Of a DNA stretch of 64,000 nucleotides, positions 1 through 8,793 are shown piece by piece; position 1 is the stretch's first letter; each line of letters begins with the position of its first letter. Under the pieces are notes generated by a model. The model did not search any database. It saw only the letters and a program-made list of their open reading frames with translations, and had not been told where the DNA came from. A program made the position numbers and the translations under genes. Source of the DNA: Candidatus Methylomirabilota bacterium (GTDB lineage Bacteria > Methylomirabilota > Methylomirabilia > Rokubacteriales > CSP1-6); contig DASTFB010000031.1 in the NCBI GenBank assembly GCA_035709005.1, forward strand, positions 31,049 through 95,048, read 5' to 3'.

Positions 1-1
1 C

Positions 2-835
2 GAGATCCGCTGCGAGGCCGAGGTGGCGAGCATCCTGGTGCGGGACGGCCGCGTCACCGGCGTCGCCCTGACCGGGGGCGACGAGTTCAGCGCGCCGGTC
101 GTGGCCAGCAATGCCGACGCCCGCGTGACGTTCACCCGGCTGCTCGATCCCAAGCTCCTGCCGCCGGAGTTCGTGGAGGCGGTGGGGCGGATCAGCTACG
201 AGAGCGCCTCCGCCAAGATCAACGTGGCCCTGGCCGCGCTGCCCAGCTTCAGCGCCTGTCCGGGAACCTCCCCGGGCCCGCAGCACCGGGGCACCATCCA
301 CATCTGCCCCGACCAGGACTTCATCGAGCGCGCCTACGACGACGCCAAGTACGGGCGGCCGTCGGCGCGTCCCATTCTGGAGATCACGCTGCCGTCCGTG
401 GTGGACCCGACGGTGGCGCCGCCGGGTCGGCACCTCATGTCCATCTTCGTGCAGTATGCGCCCTATACCCTGCGCGACGGGCATTGGGACGCGTTGAGGG
501 AGCCCTTCGCCGATCGCTGCTTCGATCTGCTCGACGAGTACGCCCCCAACTTCAAGCGGTCCGTGCAGGCGCGCCAGGTGCTCACGCCCCTGGACCTCGA
601 GCGCACCTTCGGGCTGACCGGCGGCAACATCTTCCAGGGCGCCATGACTCCCGGCCAGCTGTTCTCCTTCCGCCCCGTACCCGGCTACGCGGGGTATCGC
701 ACGCCGCTGGGCGGTCTGTTTCTCTGCGGGGCTGCCGCCCATCCCGGCGGGGGCGTCATCGGCGCCGCCGGGCTGAACGCGGCCCGGGTGATCCTGGGCC
801 GGCGCCGCTTTCGAGCGGTCGCCTCGAGGAGCTGA
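2..835 (+). CDS. Phytoene desaturase-like FAD/NAD(P) oxidoreductase, C-terminal part
   Basis: This reading frame is open from the window edge, so the N-terminal FAD-binding Rossmann domain lies outside. The visible 277 residues match the C-terminal two thirds of the phytoene desaturase / PYROXD2-like amine-oxidase superfamily. They contain the substrate-domain phrase VVASNADARVTFTRLL and, near the end, GGLFLCGAAAHPGGGVIGAAG, the FAD-contacting segment that closes these enzymes. The family dehydrogenates or isomerises polyene or other hydrophobic substrates; the substrate here is unknown. The stop lies 5 nt before the LLM oxidoreductase gene at 841, suggesting cotranscription. An internal ATG at 23 should not be taken as the start. 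Confidence 0.85.
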   Translation, partial: EIRCEAEVASILVRDGRVTGVALTGGDEFSAPVVASNADARVTFTRLLDPKLLPPEFVEAVGRISYESASAKINVALAALPSFSACPGTSPGPQHRGTIHICPDQDFIERAYDDAKYGRPSARPILEITLPSVVDPTVAPPGRHLMSIFVQYAPYTLRDGHWDALREPFADRCFDLLDEYAPNFKRSVQARQVLTPLDLERTFGLTGGNIFQGAMTPGQLFSFRPVPGYAGYRTPLGGLFLCGAAAHPGGGVIGAAGLNAARVILGRRRFRAVASRS

Positions 836-840
836 GGGCC

Positions 841-1791
841 GTGCGGTTGGGCGTGCTGCTTCCGACGCGTGGCGTGGTCATGCAGTCGGCTCGCCGGCCA
901 CCCGTGGAGGACTGCTGGGCGATGGCCCGGCTGGCCGACCAGGCCGGCTACGACGCGGTGTGGGTCGGCGACAGCGTCGTGGCCAAGCCGCGGCTCGAGC
1001 CGCTGACGACGCTGGCCTACCTGGCCGGCATCACCACGAAGGTCCGCCTGGGCACGGCGGTGCTGCTCCCCGCCCTGCGCCACCCCGTCGTCCTGGCCCA
1101 TCAGATCGCCAACACCGACCAGATCTCGCGGGGCCGCCTGGTGCTCGGGCTCGGTGTGGGCTGGAGCCTGCCGTCTGCCGAGCGCGAGTGGGCCGCGTGC
1201 GGAGCCGACCACAAGCGGCGGGTTCGCCGCCTGGAGGAGCACGTCGAGATGTGGCGGGAGCTCTGGCGAGGCGAGCCGGTGACCTATCGCGCCGGTGACG
1301 TCGACCTGGCCGCGCACACCATCGGTCCGCTCCCCTGGCGTCCGGAGGGGCCGCCCGTGCTGATCACCGCGGGCAACCGCGGCGAGATGCTGGCCGCCCA
1401 GTTCGAGCGCTTCGCCCGCCTGGGGGACGGCATCATCACGACCTACGTGCACGCCGAAGAGTGCCGCATCGTCCGCGAGCGGGCCGACGAGGCCCTGGCC
1501 CGGCACGGCCGAACGAAGAGCCAGTTTCCGCTCTGCGTGTACACGACGGTGCGGTTGGAGGACGACGTCCGCACGGCCGAGCGGGTCACCACCGAATTCC
1601 TGGCCGCCTACTACGGCGGGGGCGTCCACTCGCGGGGCACCATGGGCCTCGGCCCACCCGGCGCGGTTTTGGAGGCGCTCGGCCGCTACGCCGACGCCGG
1701 GGTCACCGACCTCTGCATCCGTTTCGTGGGCGACGACCAGCGGGCGCAGCTCGAGCGCTTCACGGCCGACGTGTTACCCGCGCTAGCGTAG
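841..1791 (+). CDS. LLM class flavin-dependent oxidoreductase
   Basis: A 316-residue bacterial luciferase-like (TIM-barrel) protein that would use FMN or F420 as cofactor. Visible family features are the opening strand VRLGVLLPTRG, DAVWVGDS at about residue 40, the LGTAVLLPALRHPVVLAHQ stretch around residues 75-95, and SRGRLVLGLGVGW. I place the start at GTG 841 because the longer open frame upstream is only a shadow of the preceding gene. It is the first of five LLM paralogs in the window. It overlaps the convergent dienelactone hydrolase gene by 9 bases. Substrate unknown. Confidence 0.85.
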   Translation: MRLGVLLPTRGVVMQSARRPPVEDCWAMARLADQAGYDAVWVGDSVVAKPRLEPLTTLAYLAGITTKVRLGTAVLLPALRHPVVLAHQIANTDQISRGRLVLGLGVGWSLPSAEREWAACGADHKRRVRRLEEHVEMWRELWRGEPVTYRAGDVDLAAHTIGPLPWRPEGPPVLITAGNRGEMLAAQFERFARLGDGIITTYVHAEECRIVRERADEALARHGRTKSQFPLCVYTTVRLEDDVRTAERVTTEFLAAYYGGGVHSRGTMGLGPPGAVLEALGRYADAGVTDLCIRFVGDDQRAQLERFTADVLPALA

Positions 1792-2526
1792 ATACTTGTC
1801 GAACCAGGCGAAGACTTTCTTCCAGCCGTCCACCGCCGCGTGCTGGCGGTACTGCGGACGGTCCACGGCGAAGAACGCATGCCCGGCGTTCTCGTACATG
1901 TGGAACTCGTGCGTCTTGCCGAATTTCTGAAGCGCCTGCTCCGTCTGCTTCACGTCGTCCGGCGACGGGCGCGTGTCCTCGATGCCGAACAGCCCGAGCA
2001 GCGGCACCTTCAGGTCTTGCGTGAAGTCGATGGGCGCGACGGGCTGGCGCGGGGTCAGCTCCTCGGGTTTGGCCACCACGCCGCCGCCGTAGCAGTCGAT
2101 GGCCGCGTCGAGGCCCCGCAGCGTGCAGGCGGCCAGGTAGGCCTGGCGGCCGCCCGAGCAGTAGCCGATGACGCCGACCTTGCCGTTGAGGTACGGCAGG
2201 GCGCGGAGATAGTCGATGGCGCCCTGGACGTCGCCCATCGTGCGATCGTCCGGCATCCCACCCGCGGCCCGGACGCTGGCGCTGTTCTCCTCCGGCGTCG
2301 CCTTGCCCTCGCGAACATGCAGGTTCGGGCAGAGGGCCACCAGGCCGTGATGGGCGAACCGCCGGGTGATCTCCTTGTTGGGCCCGTCCCAGCCGGGCAT
2401 GTGGTGGATGACCACCACGCCGGGATAGGGACCGGCGCCGAACGGCCGGGCCAGGTACGCGTCGATCTGGTCGCCGCGGTGCCCGCGCATCAGGACCGTC
2501 TCCGCGAACAGCGCTTCGTAGGCCAT
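1783..2526 (-). CDS. Dienelactone hydrolase family protein
   Basis: A 247-residue alpha/beta hydrolase matching carboxymethylenebutenolidase in length. The catalytic triad can be read directly: Cys123 in GYCSGG, Asp184 in GIEDTRP and His216 in NAGHAFF. Dienelactone hydrolases open lactones in the lower steps of (chloro)catechol breakdown; here the substrate is inferred only by family. The gene lies 13 nt downstream of the fumarylacetoacetate hydrolase gene on the same strand, so the two probably form an operon for cleaving ring-derived intermediates. There is no signal peptide, so it is cytoplasmic. Confidence 0.9.
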   Translation of the reverse strand: MAYEALFAETVLMRGHRGDQIDAYLARPFGAGPYPGVVVIHHMPGWDGPNKEITRRFAHHGLVALCPNLHVREGKATPEENSASVRAAGGMPDDRTMGDVQGAIDYLRALPYLNGKVGVIGYCSGGRQAYLAACTLRGLDAAIDCYGGGVVAKPEELTPRQPVAPIDFTQDLKVPLLGLFGIEDTRPSPDDVKQTEQALQKFGKTHEFHMYENAGHAFFAVDRPQYRQHAAVDGWKKVFAWFDKYLR

Positions 2527-2539
2527 GGCGTTCGTCCTC

Positions 2540-3475
2540 CTAGCGCGGCGCCGGCGCGTACCGGCCGGTCAGCTGCGGCGTTTGCCCCTCCAGGCCCTTC
2601 TGCTGGCGGTCCAGCCGCGTCTCCCGGGCCCAGGTGCGCTTGAGCTCGTCGCGCACGTTGATGCGGAGCCGGCCCAGGCGCTCGATCTCCAGCTCGATCC
2701 GATCACCGTCCTGAAACGCGCTGAGGCCCCGATGGTTGGTCCCGGTGGCCAGAACGTCGCCCGGCTCCAGGGCGTGGATGGAGGTCACCCACTCGATGCA
2801 CCGCGGAATCTTGTGGGCCATGTCGCTGGTGTTGAAGTTCTGCTTGACCTCACCGTTCACGGACAGCCGGATCTGCAGCTTGTGAGGATCGGGCACTTCG
2901 TCGGCGGTGATCAGGTATGGGCCGAGGGGCGCGAAGGTATCGCGTGACTTCATCTGGTAGAAGGTGTTGCCGGCCGGCGGCAGGCCGCGCGCCGAGCCGT
3001 CGATGAAGCTCGTGTAGCCGAAGACGTAGTCCATGGCCTGGGCGGCGCGCACGTGCGAAGCCCGCTTGCCGATGATCACGGCCACCTCGGCTTCGCCCTC
3101 GAAGATGGTGGCCGGCACGTCGGGCAGCAGCATGGTGTCGTCGTCGCCGATGACCGCGCTGGGCGACTTGAGGAACGCGTTGATCGGCGCCGGCTCGGTC
3201 CGCGTGCCGTCCTCCATGTAGTTCACGGCCATGGCCACGATGTTCGTGGGCCTGGGCAGCGGCGGTCGGATCCGGACGCGGCTCAGCGGCGCTCCCGTTC
3301 CGCGGGCGGCGGCCTCCTCCAGCCGCCGGCGATAGTCGGCGAACCGCTCGATCAGTCCGCTGATGAGGTTGTGGGGGCCGGTGTGCGGCACGTCGGCCAC
3401 CACGGACGAGACGTCCACCACCGCGTCGCCCTTGAGCACACCCAGCTTGAAATCGTCGAAGAAGAGCAGCTTCAC
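2540..3475 (-). CDS. Fumarylacetoacetate hydrolase family protein
   Basis: A 311-residue protein of the FAH fold, which hydrolyses, hydrates, decarboxylates or isomerises 2-oxo-acid intermediates of aromatic catabolism. The metal site is visible as the E-x-E of [12 protein letters not shown] and the Asp of [10 protein letters not shown]; the C-terminal GTNHRGL loop is also typical. The start is GTG at 3475, chosen because an excellent AGGAGGG Shine-Dalgarno sequence lies 6 nt upstream. It precedes the dienelactone hydrolase gene. A second, divergent paralog sits at 35360-36298. Confidence 0.9.
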   Translation of the reverse strand: MKLLFFDDFKLGVLKGDAVVDVSSVVADVPHTGPHNLISGLIERFADYRRRLEEAAARGTGAPLSRVRIRPPLPRPTNIVAMAVNYMEDGTRTEPAPINAFLKSPSAVIGDDDTMLLPDVPATIFEGEAEVAVIIGKRASHVRAAQAMDYVFGYTSFIDGSARGLPPAGNTFYQMKSRDTFAPLGPYLITADEVPDPHKLQIRLSVNGEVKQNFNTSDMAHKIPRCIEWVTSIHALEPGDVLATGTNHRGLSAFQDGDRIELEIERLGRLRINVRDELKRTWARETRLDRQQKGLEGQTPQLTGRYAPAPR

Positions 3476-3549
3476 GGGTCCCTCCTGTCGGTTAAGGCCT
3501 CGCCGCCGTCAAAGCTTCTTACAGGTGACGCCGAGAGTAGTGCGTTCGG

Positions 3550-3801
3550 TGGAGCAAGACAAGCGGCGATGTAGAGCGCTCGATAGAGCACGAACGGCCC
3601 CGTCCACCGACGGTAGCCGGCCACGTCGACCAGCCACGCGCAGGCGGCCAGACCGAGGGCGGCCGCCTGCCACTCGGCGTGGGTGAGCGGCCGGTACACG
3701 GCGCTCCAGGTGCCCGGGTTGTTCACGAGCACCATGGCCGCGATCGTGATGCCGCGAAAGGCGTCGAGCGAGCGGAGCCGGCTGGCCGGGTACGTCAGTG
3801 G
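3550..3801 (-). pseudogene. Internally deleted COG4299 (NagX-like) acyltransferase remnant
   Basis: Reading leftward from about 3789, the frame encodes [17 protein letters not shown] then [10 protein letters not shown], the start of heparan-alpha-glucosaminide N-acetyltransferase-like membrane proteins (COG4299/DUF5009). At about 3667 it jumps in frame to [19 protein letters not shown] and GPFVLY, which resembles the C-terminal membrane region of the same family. Several hundred residues between are missing. There is no start codon before the first conserved residue, because the stop of the neighbouring monooxygenase-fold gene (3802-3804) closes the frame. I read it as a decayed gene, not a small membrane protein. 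Family recognition is from memory. Confidence 0.6.
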
Positions 3802-4503
3802 TCAGTCGATCGAGCGGTACAGGCGCTCGTCGTAGAGGCTGCCGCTCATGGGCAGGAGCTCCTCCCGAATCTTCTTCATGTGGGCGGACACGATGTGCGA
3901 GTCGAAGGCCTGCCGGTCCTTCCAGACCTCCACGAGTGTCATGTGGTTGTGCCGATTGCTCTGGGTCAGCGCGTCGTAGCGAATGCTGCCCGCCTCTCGG
4001 CGGCTCGTCTCGGCCAGATCCTTCACCAGCCCGACGCCCTTGTCTTTGCACGTGGGGATGATGTCGACGTGCGTCACCACGTAGAGCGCGTCCTTGCCCG
4101 CCGCAGTGGCCGGGCGATCGCCCACCGCCAGCGCGACGTGGGCGCGCTCGTCGTAGGCGGCGCTGAGGAGCGGCTGCAGCGACTCCCGGAACTTCCGGAC
4201 AGACGCCGCCCCGGCGTGGCCCTGACGGGCCGTGGCATCCTGCCAGGCCTCGACGATGGCGAAGTGGTTCACCCGTTCCCGCCGCTGGAGCGTGTCGAAG
4301 CGGAGATTCCCGGCGCCCTTGCGGCTGGCGTCACGGAGCTGCCTGAGCAACCCGCGCGCCTCGTCAACCGCCGAGGGAGTGACCTCGATGTACGTCACGA
4401 CGTAGGCGGGACCGGTGTCCTGGGCGGGCGCGACGTTCACGATCCCCAGCGACAAGCCGGTGGCCACGATCCAACCGAGCCGAAGACGACGTGCGCGTTC
4501 CTT
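3802..4503 (-). CDS. Secreted protein with two antibiotic-biosynthesis monooxygenase (ABM) domains
   Basis: Two tandem dimeric alpha+beta barrel (ABM/quinol monooxygenase-like) repeats follow a hydrophobic leader containing GWIVATGLSLGIVNVAPAQ, so export is likely. Each repeat has the family pattern: a strand such as YVVTYIEVTP or YVVTHVDIIP, a helix ending near NLRFD or SIRYD, then HFAIVEAWQD or HMTLVEVWKD. The start is odd. No ATG, GTG or TTG lies before the leader, but AAG at 4503-4501 sits 5 nt after an AGAGGAG Shine-Dalgarno sequence where an ATG would be expected. The canonical alternatives (GTG 4467, TTG 4455) would cut the leader. A good promoter lies upstream at 4559-4587. Confidence 0.75.
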   Translation of the reverse strand, partial: KERARRLRLGWIVATGLSLGIVNVAPAQDTGPAYVVTYIEVTPSAVDEARGLLRQLRDASRKGAGNLRFDTLQRRERVNHFAIVEAWQDATARQGHAGAASVRKFRESLQPLLSAAYDERAHVALAVGDRPATAAGKDALYVVTHVDIIPTCKDKGVGLVKDLAETSRREAGSIRYDALTQSNRHNHMTLVEVWKDRQAFDSHIVSAHMKKIREELLPMSGSLYDERLYRSID

Positions 4504-4558
4504 GCGTGCTCCTCTCGGGCGTGCGGCCCGACGTCGAGACGGTGCCGGGACATGCCCG

Positions 4559-4587
4559 TCTATACCGTGCAGGCCCGCGGGGGTCAA
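4559..4587 (-). promoter_or_regulatory. Sigma70-type promoter for the ABM-domain gene
   Basis: On the minus strand TTGACC (4587-4582) is followed after exactly 17 bp by TATAGA (4564-4559). This is the cleanest minus-strand sigma70 match I found, and it predicts transcription from about 4552, about 50 nt before the ABM-domain gene. Confidence 0.5.
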
Positions 4588-4610
4588 GGCGGACGGGCGC
4601 CGAGCGCGAC

Positions 4611-4640
4611 TGGACAACGCCGCGCGCGCCCGCCTATCCT
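4611..4640 (+). promoter_or_regulatory. Candidate sigma70 promoter for the LLM gene at 4668
   Basis: TGGACA (4611-4616), an 18-bp spacer and TATCCT (4635-4640) lie 27 bp before the LLM start codon. This makes 4504-4667 a divergent promoter region shared with the ABM-domain gene. Confidence 0.4.
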
Positions 4641-4667
4641 CCCGGCAGCGAGGTGCCGGCATACGCG

Positions 4668-5672
4668 ATGGACGTGGGGATCTTCGACCATCTGGACCGC
4701 CGGGACGTCCCGCTCGACGAGCTCTACGAGAGCCGGCTACGGCTGCTGGAGCAGTACGACGCGGCGGGCTTCTCCGCCTACCACCTGGCCGAGCACCACG
4801 CCACCCCGCTGGGCCTGGCGCCGGTGCCCGGCATCTTCCTGGCCGCGGCCTCGCAGCGCACACGGCGCATCCGCCTGGGCCCCTGCGTGTACATCCTGCC
4901 GCTCTACGATCCCGTGCGGCTCATCGAAGAGATCTGCATGCTGGACCAGCTCACCCGCGGGCGCTTCGATCTCGGAGTGGGCCGCGGCATCGTGCCCTAC
5001 GAGATGGCGTACTTCGACCTGCACCACCTGGAGACCGAGGACGTGTATCGCGAGGCGCTGGAGGTCGTGCTGGGCGGGCTGACCAGCGACGTCCTGGATC
5101 ACCGGGGGCCGCGCTACACCTATCGCAAGGTGCCGATGGTGCTGCGGCCGTGGCAGCGGCCGCACCCTCCGCTCTGGTACGGGCTCGGTCACCTGGAAGG
5201 CGCGGAGTGGGCGGCCACTCACAAGGTGAACGTCATCACCAACCACACCGCGGAGGGCGCCCGGCCGCTCTTCGAGCGGTATCGGGACGTCTGGCAGCGC
5301 AAGCACGGCGGCGCGGAGATGCCCAAGCTGGGTGTCTCCCGCCACGTGGTGGTGGCCGATACCGACGCCCGGGCCGAAGCCTGGGCCCGGGCGGCCTACG
5401 CCACCTGGTACGCCAACCTCACCAAGCTGTGGCGGGACTTCGGCGCCATCCCGACCCGCTTCGCCCGGGACTTCGACGAGGCGCGCCAGCGGGGGCTCGC
5501 CATCGCGGGCACCCCGGACCGCGTGCGCGCGGGGATCCAGCGCGAGGTGGCCACCAGCCAGTGCACGTACCTCGTCTGCCGGATGATGTTCGGCGATCTC
5601 GGCGAGACCGAGGCCAGCGCCTCCATCGGCCTGTTCGCCACCGAGGTGATGCCCCGGCTCACTTCCGCGTAG
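4668..5672 (+). CDS. LLM class flavin-dependent oxidoreductase
   Basis: A 334-residue luciferase-like monooxygenase of the AHATLAEHH-type subgroup, seen in AYHLAEHHATPLG at about residues 38-50, with LGPCVYILPLYDPVRLIEE and GRFDLGVGRG further on. It probably uses reduced flavin for an oxygenation. The start at ATG 4668 gives MDVGIFDHLDR, the natural first beta strand; the open frame further upstream is non-coding. It overlaps the convergent TPR gene by 14 bases. Substrate unknown. Confidence 0.88.
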   Translation: MDVGIFDHLDRRDVPLDELYESRLRLLEQYDAAGFSAYHLAEHHATPLGLAPVPGIFLAAASQRTRRIRLGPCVYILPLYDPVRLIEEICMLDQLTRGRFDLGVGRGIVPYEMAYFDLHHLETEDVYREALEVVLGGLTSDVLDHRGPRYTYRKVPMVLRPWQRPHPPLWYGLGHLEGAEWAATHKVNVITNHTAEGARPLFERYRDVWQRKHGGAEMPKLGVSRHVVVADTDARAEAWARAAYATWYANLTKLWRDFGAIPTRFARDFDEARQRGLAIAGTPDRVRAGIQREVATSQCTYLVCRMMFGDLGETEASASIGLFATEVMPRLTSA

Positions 5673-6120
5673 ACTCGTAGCGCTGGATCGCCCGCTTCAG
5701 ATCGCGGTACTCCTCGCAGCCGAAGAAGCAGAGCTTGTCGAGAGCGGTCAGGTGCTCCCTGGCCTTGGCCACGTTGCCGACCTTGAGGTAGGCCTCGCCG
5801 ATGTACTCGTGAGCGCCCCGGTGCTTGGGATCCAGGCGGAGCGCCTCCTGGTAATGCTTGAAGACCACAGCCATGTCGGGGTTGGCGCCGTTGCGGATCG
5901 CGTAGGCCAACAGGTTGTGATAGTCCGCGTTGCGCGGATCGCGCGCGACGGCATTCTGCATAACCTCGGCCGCGCCCTTCCAGTCCTTGGCCGCGATGCG
6001 GGCGCGGGCAGTGGCGAGATCGGGATCCGGGGGCGTCACGGTCGCCTGCGGGTCGTTGGCGAGGGCGATCGTCGCGAGCGTCAGGCAGATGAGGAAGGCC
6101 CGGCGCAGGTGCTTGAGCAT
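5659..6120 (-). CDS. Exported tetratricopeptide repeat protein
   Basis: A 153-residue protein with an N-terminal signal peptide (LKHLRRAFLICLTLATIALA) followed by about three TPR-like helical pairs, including YHNLLAYAIRNGANPDMA and AHEYIGEAYLKVGNVAKA. It ends with a CFFGCEEY segment holding two cysteines that could form a disulfide or bind a ligand. I chose ATG 6120 because AGGAG lies upstream; an in-frame ATG at 6144 would bury the signal peptide. It is the last gene of a minus-strand run with the LLM and Gfo/Idh genes, 4 nt after the LLM stop. Probably a periplasmic scaffold; partner unknown. Confidence 0.8.
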   Translation of the reverse strand: MLKHLRRAFLICLTLATIALANDPQATVTPPDPDLATARARIAAKDWKGAAEVMQNAVARDPRNADYHNLLAYAIRNGANPDMAVVFKHYQEALRLDPKHRGAHEYIGEAYLKVGNVAKAREHLTALDKLCFFGCEEYRDLKRAIQRYESTRK

Positions 6121-6124
6121 GGCA

Positions 6125-7174
6125 TCACTCCTTCCGGTCGTCATTGTGCCACCGCTTCACCGCCGGGAGCACCTCCCGTCCGAACAGCTCGACCGTGCGG
6201 AGCGGGTCGGAGGCGAGGCTCACCGTGAACATGAGGTTCCGGGCCCCGGCCGCGACCGCGGCCCGGACCTGGGCCACGCAGTCCTCGGGGGTCCCGGCTA
6301 CGGCGAGGCGCCGGCGCAGGTAGTCGAAGAGACCGAGCCGCCGGGTGAGGGCCGGGTCCATCTCGGCGCGATGGGTCGTGTACCGCGCCCGGAGCTCGCG
6401 GATCGCGGGGACGAGCTCGGCCGGGACGCCACGCTGGGCGGGCGCCGGGCCCAGGATGTAGGCGGCGACGAAGCCGAGGATGTTGTCCAGGCTGCCAAGC
6501 GCGACCTCGCGCTGTTCGCTGACGTCAAGGCAGGCGATCCACCAGATGTCGAGATCCTCCCCCGCGCGTCCACTGGCACGGGCGCCTTCCGTCACGAAGC
6601 CGCGGGCCTGATCCACCTGGCCACGCTCGAGGCCGAAGTTGACGAAGACACCGTCCGCCACCGCTCCCGCGGCCCGGAGCGCGCCGGGGCCCGAGCCGGC
6701 CGCATATATGGGAACCTGGTGGGCGAGGCGGGGAAGCTGGGCCGAGGCGCCATCGAGCGTCGCCCGCTCGCCGGCCAGGAGCGCGCGCACGAAGGCCAGA
6801 CCCCGGCAGAACGCCTCCGGCGATGACGGCGAGCCGCCGATGTTGCCCACACCGCTGTGCCCGGTGCCGATGCCGAGGAGCAACCGGCCCCCGGAGAGCG
6901 CATCGGTGGCCGCCGCCGCTCCGGCCGTGATGGCCGGATGCCGCGTGACGAGATTGGTCACGCAGGTCGCGAGCGGCACCCGCTCGGTGCGCACGGCGGC
7001 GAGCGCGAGCGCGACCCAGACGTCCATCGCGTTGCCCGGCGTGTCGGCGATCCCCACGAGGTCCCAGTCCAGACGCTCGCCGAGGGACGCCAGGCGGGCC
7101 GTGTAGTCGGGCGTGAACGGCCAGAAGAAGAAGCCGAAGCGGGGAGGTGCCGTCACCGCGCCAGCGCTCGACAT
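6125..7174 (-). CDS. LLM class flavin-dependent oxidoreductase
   Basis: A 349-residue luciferase-like protein recognised from FGFFFWPFTPDY at the N-terminus, DLVGIADTPGN, PLATCVTNLVTRHPAITAG and GGRLLLGIGTGHSGV, which resemble the F420/FMN-dependent branch. The start is taken at ATG 7174 (MSSAGAVTAPP); the longer frame runs into the upstream gene. Its ribosome binding site is weak, which fits translational coupling to the Gfo/Idh gene ending 17 nt upstream. Substrate unknown. Confidence 0.85.
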   Translation of the reverse strand: MSSAGAVTAPPRFGFFFWPFTPDYTARLASLGERLDWDLVGIADTPGNAMDVWVALALAAVRTERVPLATCVTNLVTRHPAITAGAAAATDALSGGRLLLGIGTGHSGVGNIGGSPSSPEAFCRGLAFVRALLAGERATLDGASAQLPRLAHQVPIYAAGSGPGALRAAGAVADGVFVNFGLERGQVDQARGFVTEGARASGRAGEDLDIWWIACLDVSEQREVALGSLDNILGFVAAYILGPAPAQRGVPAELVPAIRELRARYTTHRAEMDPALTRRLGLFDYLRRRLAVAGTPEDCVAQVRAAVAAGARNLMFTVSLASDPLRTVELFGREVLPAVKRWHNDDRKE

Positions 7175-7190
7175 GGGCGCCGGTTCGGGC

Positions 7191-8198
7191 TCAGCCGTAG
7201 GGCCGGCCGGCCAGCCCGTAGGCCTGGTCGATGAGACGAACCACCCGGGCGCAGTCGTGGACGCTGATGGGCGGCGCCGCGCCACGCCGCCAGTGCTCGA
7301 GCGCGTCGCGTAGCGCGGTCAGGGCCAGCGGTTCCTTGGGCGCTCCCGGCAGGGTGTCTTCACCGCCGGCCGTCACCAGCCGCAGCGTGTGACCGGCGGC
7401 GATCAGGATAGCGTCGCGGCCCGCGATCTTCCACTCCCCGTCGGTCCCCTCGCCTGGAAAGGTGTTGCCCACCTCGACAGTCCCCAGCACGCCCCCCGCC
7501 GAGCGCAGGAGCACGGAGGCGTAGTCCTCGACCGGCTGGCCCAGGGCGCGCCAGCTGAGCTGCGCGCCCGTGACCGTCGCCTCCTCGCCGGTCAGGTACA
7601 GAAAGAGGTCGAGGCCGTGAGGACCGAGATTCCGGAGGCACCCCCCGCCGGTGACGGCGGGATCGAGCATCCACGGCGCGTCCCAGGCGGGATAGCGCGC
7701 CGAGGTCGGCCGGTTCTGGCGAATGTAGACGTGCGAGAGAGGACCGAACCGCCCCTCGGCGAGCAGCTGCCGGGCGCTGGCCACGAAGGGTTGGTAGCGC
7801 TGGTGGAGCGGGACGGCCACGAAGGCCCCGGCCGCCCGAGCCCGGTCGGCCACCCGCCGGACCTCGTCGGCGTTGACCCCCATGGGCTTTTCCATCAGGA
7901 ACGGATAGCCGTGGTCCAGCAGGTAGTGGGCCGTCTCGGCCATGGTGTTGTGCGGCCCAAGCGCGATGACGAAGTCGGGCCGGGTCTTGTCCAGCATCTC
8001 CCGGTAGTCGGTGAAGATCGGAGGACCCCCGAGCACCGCCGCCCGCTTGGCGGCGATCGCCGCGCTGGCGTCGTGCAGGCCGACGAGCGTGACGTCGGGG
8101 ATGCTGCTCAGATGGCGCAGATACGCGGAGTCGTAGAGGGAGTGCCAGTGGCTGACGCCGATCGCGGCGATGCGGGCAGGGCCGTTTGGGGGAGACAT
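7191..8198 (-). CDS. Gfo/Idh/MocA family oxidoreductase
   Basis: A 335-residue NAD(P)-dependent dehydrogenase-like protein. An N-terminal Rossmann strand (RIAAIGVSHWHSLYD) is followed by the FLMEKPMGVN motif around residue 105, whose Lys belongs to the EKP signature, and by a C-terminal alpha/beta domain with GGGCLRNLGPHGLD. The family oxidises sugars, inositols or related polyols. The glycine-rich turn reads GVSHWH rather than a classical G-x-G-x-x-G, so cofactor binding may differ. I start it at ATG 8198 (MSPPNGPAR) rather than the upstream 8237. It heads a minus-strand operon with the LLM and TPR genes. Confidence 0.85.
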   Translation of the reverse strand: MSPPNGPARIAAIGVSHWHSLYDSAYLRHLSSIPDVTLVGLHDASAAIAAKRAAVLGGPPIFTDYREMLDKTRPDFVIALGPHNTMAETAHYLLDHGYPFLMEKPMGVNADEVRRVADRARAAGAFVAVPLHQRYQPFVASARQLLAEGRFGPLSHVYIRQNRPTSARYPAWDAPWMLDPAVTGGGCLRNLGPHGLDLFLYLTGEEATVTGAQLSWRALGQPVEDYASVLLRSAGGVLGTVEVGNTFPGEGTDGEWKIAGRDAILIAAGHTLRLVTAGGEDTLPGAPKEPLALTALRDALEHWRRGAAPPISVHDCARVVRLIDQAYGLAGRPYG

Positions 8199-8256
8199 GC
8201 GGCTTCCGAGCGTGCGACAGGGAACGACGTCCGTCAAGCCCGCCGTCGATCGGGGC

Positions 8257-8265
8257 TGCTATCAT
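8257..8265 (+). promoter_or_regulatory. Extended -10 promoter candidate
   Basis: TG-C-TATCAT forms an extended -10 element; there is no good -35. It would start transcription near 8272, ahead of the DinB-like gene at 8310, in the divergent gap facing the Gfo/Idh gene. Confidence 0.35.
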
Positions 8266-8309
8266 GGCGGCGCCCGACGGTCGGTCGCGACCGGGGCAAG
8301 GAGCCGCCG

Positions 8310-8777
8310 ATGACGACCCCGGCCACGAAGGAGTCGCTGCTCGCCGACCTGGATCGAGTCGTGCAAGACACCCTCGCCTATTTCGCCGGGCCGGGCCGGA
8401 CGACTACCGCCCGCATCGACCGCTGGCAGGCCCGGGACGTGTTGATGCACTTCATCTACTTCCACGACGCCACCGCCTGGGGCATCCAGTCGGCGGCGAT
8501 GGGCGGGCCTCCGTGGCCGGTGCCCGCGGATGCCGATACCGTGAACGAGGTGTGCCGCAGGCTCCACGAGCACGAGAGCGTGGACGAGCTGCTGGCGCAG
8601 CTCCGGCAGGCCCACGCCCGCCTGGCGCGCGCCGTGGGCAACGCCCCCGACATCGACCAGCCGTGCTTTCGGCGGTCGAACGGCCAAACCATGACGGGCC
8701 GCCAGCGCCTGGAGCTGTTGGCCCGCCACTGGACCGAGCACGTCCAGGCCCTGCAGGCGGCGGCTTCCGGCCGGTAG
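8310..8777 (+). CDS. DinB/maleylpyruvate isomerase-like four-helix protein
   Basis: A 155-residue all-helical protein of the DinB / mycothiol-dependent maleylpyruvate isomerase metal-binding fold. The metal-ligand positions are visible as histidines in RDVLMHFIYFHDA (residues about 44-56) and in LLARHWTEHVQAL near the C-terminus. Members use a divalent metal for thiol-dependent isomerase or transferase reactions, but many have no known role. AAGGAG 6 nt before ATG 8310 fixes the start. It opens a plus-strand operon that continues with the alpha/beta hydrolase 16 nt downstream. Confidence 0.75.
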   Translation: MTTPATKESLLADLDRVVQDTLAYFAGPGRTTTARIDRWQARDVLMHFIYFHDATAWGIQSAAMGGPPWPVPADADTVNEVCRRLHEHESVDELLAQLRQAHARLARAVGNAPDIDQPCFRRSNGQTMTGRQRLELLARHWTEHVQALQAAASGR

Positions 8778-8793
8778 CCAGAAAGGCTCAGCG

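Noticed and set aside
3472..3735. An 87-residue small membrane protein
   Set aside because: Its sequence is made of the two ends of a much larger membrane family and the conserved part begins upstream of the ATG.
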